Assembly: GCA_020025415.1 (NCBI GenBank)
Contig: JAHHSB010000005.1
Location: 1 to 22,742 of the forward strand
Reading direction: 5' to 3'
From: Oscillibacter sp.
Lineage (GTDB): Bacteria; Bacillota; Clostridia; Oscillospirales; Oscillospiraceae
Length of the DNA: 22,742 nucleotides
The notes under the pieces: model-generated
Databases searched by the model: none
Seen by the model: only the letters and a program-made list of their open reading frames with translations
Told to the model about the DNA's origin: nothing
In this document: positions 7,660 through 14,882 of the stretch, one piece after another
Position numbering within the stretch: position 1 is the stretch's first letter
Layout of the letters: each line of letters begins with the position of its first letter
Position numbers and translations under genes: made by a program

Positions 7660-8901
7660 CCACTTTGTTAGGTAATTTTTCTTATCTTCGACAAAATGCT
7701 CGTTGCGCACCTGCAGCTCCGGCCGACTCAGCAGATCCGCCGCGGTGCCTGCCAGCACCTTGGCCGCGGTAATGTAACAGTGGACCTCGTCGGCCACAGC
7801 AAAGCGGTCGCTGTGAAACACCCCGTCGATGCCCGAAAAGCCAAACTGCACCGTGGGCAGCAGCGTGCCCAGGTCGCCCACGTCCCCGGAGGCCCCGGAG
7901 ATGGGGTGCCGGTCGATTTCCTCCGGCGTACAGAAGGCCAGCATATTCTCCTCCAGCGACCGGCAAATCACCGCCGACTGGTTCAGGGGCAGATAGCCCG
8001 GGTCGGTGCGGATCTCCGCTGTCAGTTCCAGGGCCTTAGCGCAGCCATCCACGCACTCATCGAAGCGGCGGCCCGCCCGGAAAAGAGTCTCCTTGTCCGC
8101 CGCCCGGACATAGCTCTCCAGCGCAGACTGGTCGGGGATAATGTTGATGCCCCCGCTCACACCGCTGATCACCGGCTGGATGCGCACGCAGGCGGCGGGG
8201 TCGAACTGGTCTTTCACAAAAGCCAGGGCGTTCTGGGTCAGAATGGCCCCGTGAAGGGCGTTGCGGCCCAGGTGGGGCGCGCCGCCGGAGTGCGCGGGGC
8301 GGCCGTGAAACACCGCCTTTTTCAGCATGAAGCCCGTCAGCACCGAATCCACGTCGAATTTCTCCTCCGCATTGCCGCTGGCGTGGCAGGACAACACGCA
8401 GTCCACATCGTCAAACCAGCCCCGGGCGATCATATCCTGTTTACCAGAGCGGCCGATGATTCTCCCCTCCGCCATCAGCTGATTGCGGAAGTCCGGATTG
8501 GTCAGCTCCTCGGCGGGGGTAAAGAAAAAGCTCACCCGGCCGCCCAGCCGCCCCTCCCGGGCCCAGGGCAGCAGTGCCCAAAGCACCGTCAGGGCGTTGG
8601 CTACCTGGATGCTGTGGCCGCAGGCGTGGATGCAGCCCTGGCCGTCCTGGCGGGGCAGGGCGTCCATATCCGCCGCCACGGCGATGTGATAGTCCCCTTC
8701 TCCGATGGTGGCCACCACGCCGGTGAGGGACACCTCTTTGTGATAGGGCACGCCCCACTCGTCCAGATATCGGCAGATGATCTCCGCCGTCTTCGTCTCC
8801 TGAAAGCCCAGCTCCGGGCAGTCGAACAGTTCCCGCCCCCGGCGGGTGGCCTCGTCCCGCTCTGCGTCGATCCGGGCCCACAATTCCTGTTTGTCCATCA
8901 T
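7645..8901 (-). CDS. M20D family amidohydrolase / metallopeptidase (AbgB/HipO-like)
   Basis: 418 residues, start at the first of two adjacent ATGs (8901), with TAGGAG upstream. Metal-site motifs of the M20 family occur in order: ADMDALP (77-83), IHACGHS (C94, H96), FTPAEEL (catalytic E131, ligand E132), SCHASG (H173) and GVFHSDRF (H363). The lid/dimerisation domain has GRPAHSGGAPHLGRNAL. The usual HACGHD/HACGHN is HACGHS here. Family members remove an acyl or aminoacyl group from an amide substrate such as N-acyl amino acids, aminobenzoyl-glutamate or dipeptides. The true substrate cannot be read from the sequence. The gene is the first intact member of the minus-strand cluster, and its ribosome site overlaps the stop codon of the broken MBL-fold gene. 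A link with nucleoside catabolism is positional only. Confidence 0.87.
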   Translation of the reverse strand: MMDKQELWARIDAERDEATRRGRELFDCPELGFQETKTAEIICRYLDEWGVPYHKEVSLTGVVATIGEGDYHIAVAADMDALPRQDGQGCIHACGHSIQVANALTVLWALLPWAREGRLGGRVSFFFTPAEELTNPDFRNQLMAEGRIIGRSGKQDMIARGWFDDVDCVLSCHASGNAEEKFDVDSVLTGFMLKKAVFHGRPAHSGGAPHLGRNALHGAILTQNALAFVKDQFDPAACVRIQPVISGVSGGINIIPDQSALESYVRAADKETLFRAGRRFDECVDGCAKALELTAEIRTDPGYLPLNQSAVICRSLEENMLAFCTPEEIDRHPISGASGDVGDLGTLLPTVQFGFSGIDGVFHSDRFAVADEVHCYITAAKVLAGTAADLLSRPELQVRNEHFVEDKKNYLTKWLQQD

Positions 8902-8914
8902 GGCAATCTCACTC

Positions 8915-9164
8915 CTAATTCAGTGTCAGGCTCACGCCCGCTTCGTTAACGTTCCTATACCGGGCCATCTCCGCCTGGGCGGAAAAGGCGGTGCAGTGAC
9001 ACAGCCGCAGCAGCCCTCAGCTGCCGGGCGTTGCGCAGAAATACGTTGGAATAGCCGCTGTCCAGCGGAAAGCGCCTCCGCCTCGATCCAGCAGGAAAAG
9101 GCCGGCCCCCCAGAAAGCAGCCATCGATATCGGTGTGGTTGTCCACCAGCAGCGTCAGCTTCAC
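8915..9164 (-). pseudogene. Remnant of an MBL-fold hydrolase gene (internal deletion plus frameshifts)
   Basis: A ribosome site GGAGG and GTG start (9164) lead into VKLTLLVDNHTDIDGCFLGG, which resembles the N-terminus of MBL-fold proteins of the dihydropterin/RFAP-synthase-like type (usual form MKLTVLVDNNTLID..FLGEPG). The next piece FSCWIEAEA is in another frame. Then LDSGYSNVFLRNARQL returns to the first frame. After that the third frame gives CHCTAFSAQAEMARYRNV and NEAGVSLTLN, which ends in TAG at 8915 and resembles the C-terminus of the same family. The HxHxDH metal site and about 180 central residues are missing. The fossil sits directly before the amidohydrolase gene, and its stop overlaps that gene's ribosome site, so it was probably the first gene of the operon. 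Family assignment is from memory of conserved termini. Confidence 0.7.
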
Positions 9165-9179
9165 GCCGCCCCCCTCCCC

Positions 9180-9208
9180 TTGCAAATCCGGCGCCGCCCC
9201 GGTATACT
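9180..9208 (+). promoter_or_regulatory. Sigma-70-type promoter for the ADP-ribosylglycohydrolase-like gene
   Basis: TTGCAA (9180-9185) and TATACT (9203-9208) are separated by 17 bases, giving a leader of about 55 bases before the ATG at 9270. The -10 box is embedded in GTATAC, a palindrome, so the opposite strand reads TATACC here. No good -35 box accompanies it, so a promoter for the minus-strand cluster at this spot is uncertain. Confidence 0.7.
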
Positions 9209-9269
9209 GAAAATCAAAGCAGCGACCTGCGGACGCCATCCGTCCGGGCAGGCAAAGGAGGCGTCTTTG

Positions 9270-11360
9270 ATGCTATTGTACAACGAATACCTGGACCGTG
9301 TCTACGGCGGTTTGCTGGCCATGAACGCGGGCATCCGCCTGGGCGCGCCGGTGGAGCCGGATCCCTGGACCTATGCACGCATCGCGGAGGTCTTCGGCGA
9401 GCTGCGGGACTACCCCGCCCACCACCGCCGTTTCGCCGCCGACGACGATGCCAACGGCCCGGTCTACTTTATCCGAGCCCTGCTGGACAAGCTCCCGGAC
9501 ACGACCCTCACGCCGAAGGATATGGGCAGCGCCTGGCTGGAATACACCCGGGACGGCAAGGGGATGTTCTGGTGGGGCGGCGAGGGGATCAGTGCCGAGC
9601 ACACCGCCTACCGCAACTTAAAACGGGGCATCCCCCCGCCCCAGAGCGGCAGCATGGCCCAAAACGGGGAGGTCCTCTCTCAACAGATCGGCGGGCAGAT
9701 CTTTGTGGACAGCTGGGGCTTCGTCTGCCCCGGTCAGCCCCGGCTGGCGGCGGACTACGCCATCGCCGCCTCCACCGTCTCCCACGATGGGGAGGCCCTC
9801 CACGGGGCTGCCTTCATTGCCGGGTGCATCGCCGCCGCGTTCACCGCCCCGTCGGTGGACGCCATCATGGACGCGGGCCTGGCTCTCATCCCGGCGGATA
9901 GCCTCTACGCCCAGGTGGTGACGGCAGTGCGCCACTTCCACCAGGCCCAGCCGGAGAGCTGGCGGGCCTGCATGGAATACCTGCTGGATCAGTGGGGCTA
10001 CAACCGCTACCCCGGTGCCTGCCATGTGATCCCCAACGCGGGAGTCTGCGCCCTGGCCCTGCTCTACGGCGGCGGAGCGGCGGATCAGGCCATGGAGATC
10101 GCCGCCATGTGCGGCTGGGATACGGACTGCAACGCTGGCAGCGTGGGCAGCATTCTGGGAGTCTTCCGGGGCTCCGCGGGCCTGCCCCGGCGCTACCGGG
10201 AGCCCATCAACGACACCATTGTGGCCTCAGGCATCTCGGGCTATCTCAACATCGTAGACCTGCCCTCCTTTGCCCGGGATCTGGCCCACGCCGGCTGCCT
10301 GCTCACCGGCATCGCCGAGCCGGAGGGCGCGCCGGTGCCCCCGGGGCAGCTGCGCTTCGACTTCGCCCTCTCCGGCTCCACCCACGGCTGGGAGCTCTCC
10401 GACCGGGTGGGCTGTTTCCTCCGCCACCGGGACGGGGAGGACGGCGGCTGCCTAGAAATCGACATCGACCGGGTCTTTCCCGGCGGGCAGCCCTGCCTGG
10501 TGTCCCGAAAGACCTTTTTCCGCCGGGCGGACTTTGACGACGAGCGCTACGAGCCGGTCTTCTCCCCCCAGGCCTATCCCGGCCAGCTGCTGGAGCTGCG
10601 GCTCCGGGGCGAGGTCTTCTGCGGCGGGCCCCTGTCCGTCCGCCCCTGCATCCGCACAGCCATGGCCGGCCGGCTCCTCACCGGGGATGAGCAGCTCCTC
10701 CCCCCCGGCGGGCAGGTGTGCTGCGTCTTCACCCTGCCGGACACGGCGGGGGACAGCGTAGGTGAGATCGGCTTTTTGCTCCAGGCGCCGGATGGCTCCT
10801 GCGGCCGGGTGTTCCTGGATGGCTGCACCCTTGCCGGCGGTGGGGACTGGCACATCGACCCGACCCTGCAATGCCGGGAGTTCGGCCAGCTGACCCCCTT
10901 CTCCCAGGACGGCTGTGAGCTGGAAGTCCGGGGCGACGCCCTGCATATGACCGCCGGGGACGAGGGCGGCCGGGCCTTCACCGGCAACTACTACATGGCC
11001 CACACCACAGTGCAGGCGGAGCTGACGCCGGAAACCGATGGAGCATGTGGCCTGCTGCTCCGGGCTCGGGGCGCCCGGAGCCACTATGTCCTGGGCCTGC
11101 TGGACCAGGGCCAGGCAGGGATCATAGCCGTGAAAAACGGGCAGCGGAAACTGTTGGCTGCCGCGCCCTTTCCCTGGACCCCCAGCCAGTCTTATCGACT
11201 GGAGGCAGAAGCCCGGGAGGGGCGGCTGGCCCTCCGTGTCAATGGGCAGCTTCTGGCCCAGGCAGAGGCGGAGGCCCTGCCCCGGGGCATGGTGGGGCTG
11301 TGGCTGGGCAGCAGCGGCGCTATGTGTGTCCGGGATCTTCATCTGCGCTTTTCCTTGTAA
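9270..11360 (+). CDS. ADP-ribosylglycohydrolase-like protein with beta-rich C-terminal extension
   Basis: 696 residues. The start ATG at 9270 is set by AAAGGAG nine bases upstream; an in-frame extension upstream would overlap the promoter. Residues 1 to about 345 match the all-helical ADP-ribosylglycohydrolase (DraG/ARH) fold: GGLLAMNAGIRLGAPVE, FAADDDANG (acidic D58-D60, cf. the family DDT), and AAMCGWDTDCNAGSVGSILG (D284, D286, cf. GGDTDT). These Asp residues bind the two magnesium ions. The DraG portion is followed by about 350 residues rich in short beta-type stretches. The last about 155 residues (from FGQLTPFSQDGCELEV, ending GMVGLWLGSSGAMCVRDLHL) resemble a concanavalin/LamG-like jelly roll. 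No signal peptide is seen, so it is probably cytoplasmic. Its likely role is hydrolysis of an N- or O-linked ribosyl compound; the substrate is unknown. It is transcribed divergently from the nucleoside cluster. Confidence 0.85.
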   Translation: MLLYNEYLDRVYGGLLAMNAGIRLGAPVEPDPWTYARIAEVFGELRDYPAHHRRFAADDDANGPVYFIRALLDKLPDTTLTPKDMGSAWLEYTRDGKGMFWWGGEGISAEHTAYRNLKRGIPPPQSGSMAQNGEVLSQQIGGQIFVDSWGFVCPGQPRLAADYAIAASTVSHDGEALHGAAFIAGCIAAAFTAPSVDAIMDAGLALIPADSLYAQVVTAVRHFHQAQPESWRACMEYLLDQWGYNRYPGACHVIPNAGVCALALLYGGGAADQAMEIAAMCGWDTDCNAGSVGSILGVFRGSAGLPRRYREPINDTIVASGISGYLNIVDLPSFARDLAHAGCLLTGIAEPEGAPVPPGQLRFDFALSGSTHGWELSDRVGCFLRHRDGEDGGCLEIDIDRVFPGGQPCLVSRKTFFRRADFDDERYEPVFSPQAYPGQLLELRLRGEVFCGGPLSVRPCIRTAMAGRLLTGDEQLLPPGGQVCCVFTLPDTAGDSVGEIGFLLQAPDGSCGRVFLDGCTLAGGGDWHIDPTLQCREFGQLTPFSQDGCELEVRGDALHMTAGDEGGRAFTGNYYMAHTTVQAELTPETDGACGLLLRARGARSHYVLGLLDQGQAGIIAVKNGQRKLLAAAPFPWTPSQSYRLEAEAREGRLALRVNGQLLAQAEAEALPRGMVGLWLGSSGAMCVRDLHLRFSL

Positions 11361-11365
11361 GATGC

Positions 11366-11415
11366 AAAAAGGCCGGGGCGGCCTCCACGGGCCGGCCCGG
11401 CCTTTGCTGTTTTCT
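11366..11415. terminator. Bidirectional terminator between convergent genes
   Basis: AAAGGCCGGG (11368-11377) pairs perfectly with CCCGGCCTTT (11396-11405), with further GGCC pairing inside. TTTGCTGTTTTC follows on the plus strand and an A-run precedes it, so it can end both the ADP-ribosylglycohydrolase-like transcript and the regulator transcript, whose stop is at 11415. Confidence 0.85.
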
Positions 11416-12809
11416 TATAATTGCTGCTTGCGGTAGAGGGTGGAGCGGTGGACGCCCAGCTCCCGGGCCGCCTGCTGGACGCTGCCGCAGCGGTCCAGCG
11501 CCGCCTGGATATACGCCTGCCGGAAGCGGGCCTCCGCCTCTTTGAGGGGCAGGTGCCAGGCGGTGAAGTCCTGTCCACCGGCGCGGGCGGGACCGGCGGC
11601 GGGCTCCATGTCTCCGCCGATGTCTTCGCCCAGCATATTCCGCAGGATCTGCTCGCTCTGCTGGCTCCCGTCGAAGAGCAGCACCAGCCGCTCGATGGTG
11701 TTGCGCAGCTCCCGGACATTGCCCGGCCAGGGGTAGGCCCGCAGCAGCCCCAGGGCCCGGTCGGAGAGGGTCAAGGCCTTTTCGTATTTCTTGTTGAACT
11801 TTTCCAGGAAAAACACGGCGATGGCCTCCACATCCTCGGTCCGCTCCCGCAGGGGCGGGATGTGGAGGGGGAGGACGTGGAGCCGGTAGTAAAGGTCCTC
11901 CCGGAAGGTCTTTTCCTTTACCATCTGCAAAAGGTTGCGGTTGGTGGCGGTGATGATGCGCACATCCACCACTTGGGGGCGGGTAGCGCCCACGGGGTAG
12001 AATTCCCCGGTCTCCACAAAGCGCAGCAGCTTGGACTGCATCAGCAGCGGCAGCTCCCCCAGCTCATCGAGAAACAGCGTGCCGTGGTTGGCCATCTGCA
12101 AAAGGCCGATCTTGCCCTGGCTGCTGGCCCCGGTAAAGGCACCCCGGGCATAGCCGAAAAATTCCGACTCAAACAAATCCGGCGGGATGGCCGAGCAGTT
12201 GACAGGGATAAAGGCCTGATCCCGCCGACGGCTGAGATCGTGGAGTAGCCGGGCCACCAGTTCCTTGCCTACGCCCGACTCCCCGGTGACCATCACGGCG
12301 CTGTCCGTAGGGCCCAGGGTCTGGCAGCTTTTCATGATGGACTCCATCTGCTCGCTGCGGCAAATGATGCTGTCCTTCTTCCGGCTGGCCAGATAGCCGA
12401 CGATCTCCCGGTAGTGGCTGTGCTGCTCTTTTTCATAGGCCAGCTGCCGGGCAAACTCGTTGAGGAGCTTGTCAGAGCGGTTGTTGGTCATGATGAACTC
12501 CAACTCCCCGTTTTCATCAAACAGGGGCTGACTGGTAGACAGGCGGTTGACCCCCTTGACATTGACCACACCGGTGACGGGCTTTTGCGTCTCAATGGCC
12601 TCCAAGATGGTGGAGTAGTTGTAGATCTTGCTGCTGATCAACTCCTGGGGCCGTTTGCCCAGCAGCTGCTCTTCCGTCAGATCCATGCTGTCTAGCGTGG
12701 CCTGGTTCACCACCAGGAAGCGTCCCTCCCGGTCAGTCAATACGATCGAGTCGAAGGAATTGGAAACAATGACTTGATAGAGGTCTTTCCTCTCCTGTTT
12801 TTGATCCAT
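11415..12809 (-). CDS. PAS-domain sigma-54-dependent transcriptional activator
   Basis: 464 residues, start ATG at 12809 (MDQKQERKDL) with GAGGTG eight bases upstream. Longer in-frame starts would run through the regulator's own promoter. Domains in order: PAS sensor (about 10-115; SIVLTDREGRFLVVNQATLD), a short coiled linker, AAA+ ATPase (about 150-380) and Fis-type helix-turn-helix (443-463; VQQAARELGVHRSTLYRK). The ATPase has Walker A GESGVGKE (176-183), the sigma-54-contacting GAFTGA loop (223-228), Walker B LFLDEL (246-251), and the arginine-rich REDLYYRLHVLPLHIPPLRER. There is no receiver domain, so the signal is probably a small ligand at the PAS domain rather than phosphorylation. The divergent CoA-transferase gene, preceded by a consensus -24/-12 promoter, is the obvious target. 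The regulator probably also represses itself through the repeats that overlap its promoter. Confidence 0.95.
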   Translation of the reverse strand: MDQKQERKDLYQVIVSNSFDSIVLTDREGRFLVVNQATLDSMDLTEEQLLGKRPQELISSKIYNYSTILEAIETQKPVTGVVNVKGVNRLSTSQPLFDENGELEFIMTNNRSDKLLNEFARQLAYEKEQHSHYREIVGYLASRKKDSIICRSEQMESIMKSCQTLGPTDSAVMVTGESGVGKELVARLLHDLSRRRDQAFIPVNCSAIPPDLFESEFFGYARGAFTGASSQGKIGLLQMANHGTLFLDELGELPLLMQSKLLRFVETGEFYPVGATRPQVVDVRIITATNRNLLQMVKEKTFREDLYYRLHVLPLHIPPLRERTEDVEAIAVFFLEKFNKKYEKALTLSDRALGLLRAYPWPGNVRELRNTIERLVLLFDGSQQSEQILRNMLGEDIGGDMEPAAGPARAGGQDFTAWHLPLKEAEARFRQAYIQAALDRCGSVQQAARELGVHRSTLYRKQQL

Positions 12810-12846
12810 ATGCTGCGCACCTCGCTCCCCGTTTTTGTTCGTTTCA

Positions 12847-12875
12847 ATTTTAGCAAAGTTGTTTCGTTTTTGCAA
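12847..12875 (-). promoter_or_regulatory. Sigma-70-type promoter of the sigma-54 activator gene
   Basis: On the minus strand TTGCAA (12875-12870) and TAAAAT (12852-12847) are spaced by 17 bases, about 40 bases before the start codon. Both boxes lie within the two direct repeats at 12849-12884, so occupation of the repeats by the activator would block this promoter. Confidence 0.7.
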
Positions 12876-12884
12876 CATTGTTTC
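12849..12884. repeat. Two 17-base direct repeats, candidate upstream activator sites
   Basis: TTTAGCAAAGTTGTTTC (12849-12865) and TTTTGCAACATTGTTTC (12868-12884) match at 14 of 17 positions and are offset by 19 bases, close to two helical turns. The second contains the dyad AACA-T-TGTT. A weaker half copy, TTTTTGCGACA, lies at 12901-12911. They are about 90-125 bases upstream of the -24 element, the usual distance for enhancer sites of AAA+ activators. Confidence 0.6.
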
Positions 12885-12973
12885 CCGGCGAAGCGTCTCA
12901 TTTTTGCGACAGGCTTTGGAATCCAAAGAAGAAAGCGCCCAAAAATCAAGGGCTTTGCCCTATTTGCGGCAGC

Positions 12974-12989
12974 TGGCACAGGGTTTGCT
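12974..12989 (+). promoter_or_regulatory. Sigma-54 (-24/-12) promoter of the CoA-transferase gene
   Basis: TGGCACAGGGTTTGCT matches the sigma-54 consensus TGGCACRNNNNTTGCW at every defined position. GG (12975-12976) and GC (12987-12988) are separated by the required 10 bases. Transcription should begin near 13000, giving a leader of about 60 bases with AAGGAGG at 13047-13053. The adjacent activator gene encodes exactly the type of protein this promoter needs. Confidence 0.9.
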
Positions 12990-13062
12990 ATCTATTTATA
13001 GGGTTTACTCAAACGGTATATCGTTTTGGATGTTACCAAAAGGAATAAGGAGGATATTTCGT

Positions 13063-14643
13063 ATGGCAAGCAAAACCAAACAGGTTTCTCTGGAAGAGGC
13101 ACTGAATCTGATCCCCGACGGCGCCAACGTGGCGGTGTCCGGCTTTATGCTTGGCTGCGTCCCCCGGGAGCTGTATGTGGGCATCGCAGAGCGATTCCAG
13201 AAGATCGGCCATCCCCGCGGCCTGACCGTGATGCACGCGGCAGGCAACGGCAACAATAAAGACCAGGGCATCATCGACTTCTCCTATGAGGGGCTGATCA
13301 CCCGTTACATCTGCGGTCACTATGCCAACAACAGCCGCCTGATCGACCTGACCAACGCCAACAAGATCGCGGCTTATAACTTTCCCCAGGGCGTCATCGC
13401 CCATATGTACCGGGCGGCGGCCGCCGGCAAGCCCGGCGAGATCACCCGCATCGGCCTGCACACCTTCTGTGACCCCCGTCTCCAGGGCGGCAAGATGAAC
13501 GAGGTCACCACCGAGGATCTGGTGGAGCTGCTGACCATCGACGGCAAGGAGTACCTGCTCTATAAGGTGCCCAAGCTGGACATCGGCCTGATCCGCGGCA
13601 CCACCGCCGACGAGAACGGCAACATCACCATGGAGGAAGAGTTCGCTCCTCTGGACGCGCTGGACATCGCCATGGCTGTGCGCACCATGGGCGGCAAGGT
13701 CATCGTTCAGGTCAAGAACGTGGTCTCCTCCAAGTCCATCGACCGCACCCAGGTGGTAATCCCCGGCAACCTGGTGGACGCCGTGGTGGTCAGCGAGAGC
13801 CCCATCGAGAATCACCGCCAGACCCCGGGCTCTTACTACGATCCCGTCCTGGCCGGCCACTATCAGCTCAGCGACGTGAGCTTCTCCTCCATTCCCTTTG
13901 ATGAGCGGAAGGTCATCGCCCGCCGCGCCGCCATGGAGCTCAAACCCAACTCCGTGGTGAACCTGGGCATCGGCATTCCCGAGGGCGTGGCCGCCGTGGC
14001 TACGGAGGAAGGCGCCGGCGACCAGCTGCTGCTGACCATCGAGAGCGGTCTGATCGGCGGTATCCCCACCGGCGGCCAGAACTTTGGCTCCGCCATCAAC
14101 GCCTGGGCCGCCCTGCCGGAGGCCGCCCAGTTCGATTACTACAACGGCGGCAACCTGGCCCTGACCTGCCTGGGCTTCGCCGAGGTGGATCCCACCGGCA
14201 ACGTCAACGTCTCCAAGTTCGGCACCCGAATTGCCGGCGTGGGCGGCTTTGTGGATATTTCCCAGTCTACCAAGACCATCGTCTTCTCCGGCACCATGAC
14301 TGCCGGCGGCCTGAAGCTAGCCATTGAGAACGGCAAGATGGTCATTGTCCAGGAGGGCAAGAAAATCAAGTTCAAGAAGAACCTGGATCAAATCACCTTC
14401 AGCTCCCAGTTCAGCAAGGAGACTGGTCAGAAGGTCCTCTTTGTGACCGAACGCTGCGTCTTCCAGATCGTAGAGGAAGGCCTGAAGCTCATCGAGGTGG
14501 CTCCCGGCATCGATATTGAAAAGGATATCCTGCCCTACATGGAGTTCAAGCCCATCATTTCCGAAAACGTGCCCCTCATGGACGCCCGCATCTTCCGGGA
14601 TGAGCCCATGGGCCTGGCCGAAATCATCGCTTCCAAGGGTTGA
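13063..14643 (+). CDS. Acyl-CoA:acetate/propionate CoA-transferase (fused alpha-beta, family I)
   Basis: 526 residues, start ATG at 13063 (MASKTKQVSL) with AAGGAGG nine bases upstream. The whole family I CoA-transferase is in one chain, as in propionate CoA-transferase (Pct) and YdiF. The alpha half has VSGFMLGCVPRELY and GVIAHMYRAAAAGKPGEITRIG followed by HTFCDPRLQGGKMN, both characteristic of Pct-type enzymes. The beta half has VVNLGIGIPEGVA and TIESGLIGGIP, whose Glu327 is the residue that forms the covalent CoA thioester. DYYNGGNLALTCLG and NVSKFG complete the fold. It moves CoA between short-chain acids such as acetate, propionate, butyrate or hydroxy acids in fermentative metabolism. 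The exact acid cannot be read from sequence. It is a single-gene transcription unit under sigma-54 control. Confidence 0.93.
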   Translation: MASKTKQVSLEEALNLIPDGANVAVSGFMLGCVPRELYVGIAERFQKIGHPRGLTVMHAAGNGNNKDQGIIDFSYEGLITRYICGHYANNSRLIDLTNANKIAAYNFPQGVIAHMYRAAAAGKPGEITRIGLHTFCDPRLQGGKMNEVTTEDLVELLTIDGKEYLLYKVPKLDIGLIRGTTADENGNITMEEEFAPLDALDIAMAVRTMGGKVIVQVKNVVSSKSIDRTQVVIPGNLVDAVVVSESPIENHRQTPGSYYDPVLAGHYQLSDVSFSSIPFDERKVIARRAAMELKPNSVVNLGIGIPEGVAAVATEEGAGDQLLLTIESGLIGGIPTGGQNFGSAINAWAALPEAAQFDYYNGGNLALTCLGFAEVDPTGNVNVSKFGTRIAGVGGFVDISQSTKTIVFSGTMTAGGLKLAIENGKMVIVQEGKKIKFKKNLDQITFSSQFSKETGQKVLFVTERCVFQIVEEGLKLIEVAPGIDIEKDILPYMEFKPIISENVPLMDARIFRDEPMGLAEIIASKG

Positions 14644-14737
14644 GTTGCTCCCCTTTTCCTATCCCTTATGACCGCGGCATGGACGGCAGTCGTCACCCCC
14701 CCTCCCGGGTTCGGCGGCTGCGCCGCGCACAGGACTG

Positions 14738-14774
14738 AAAAATGCGCTTTGGAGTTTTCCAAAGCGCATTTTTT
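14738..14774 (+). terminator. Intrinsic terminator of the CoA-transferase gene
   Basis: AAAAATGCGCTTTGG pairs with CCAAAGCGCATTTTT around the loop AGTTTT, and a T-run follows. It is a perfect 15-base stem about 95 bases past the stop codon. The A-run on the other side means it may also act on the minus strand. Confidence 0.92.
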
Positions 14775-14833
14775 CCGCCCCGTCAGCTTTGCGCGGACAG
14801 TCCCCGGCGGGGGCAGTGCTATCTGCGCGCATC

Positions 14834-14867
14834 AAAAGGGCGGACGCCGCAGCGTCCGCCCTTTTTT
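14834..14867. terminator. Bidirectional terminator of the second ABC operon
   Basis: AAAAGGGCGGACGC (14834-14847) pairs perfectly with GCGTCCGCCCTTTT around the loop CGCA, with six T on the plus side and four T on the minus side. It lies 16 bases past the last permease stop at 14883 and backs up the CoA-transferase terminator from the other direction. Confidence 0.9.
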
Positions 14868-14882
14868 GCGCGGTAGGGGAGT

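Noticed and set aside
6139..7671. Long open frame on the plus strand opposite the glycyl radical enzyme (likewise 1743-2963, 3020-4195, 7696-8949 and 17066-18502)
   Set aside because: The translations are rich in His, Gly, Ala and Val runs with no recognisable domain, lack ribosome sites, and mirror well-supported minus-strand genes. High GC codon bias produces such shadow frames.
9203..9208. Divergent minus-strand promoter sharing the same -10 palindrome
   Set aside because: TATACC reads well on the minus strand, but no acceptable -35 hexamer lies 16-18 bases upstream, so I did not list it as a promoter.
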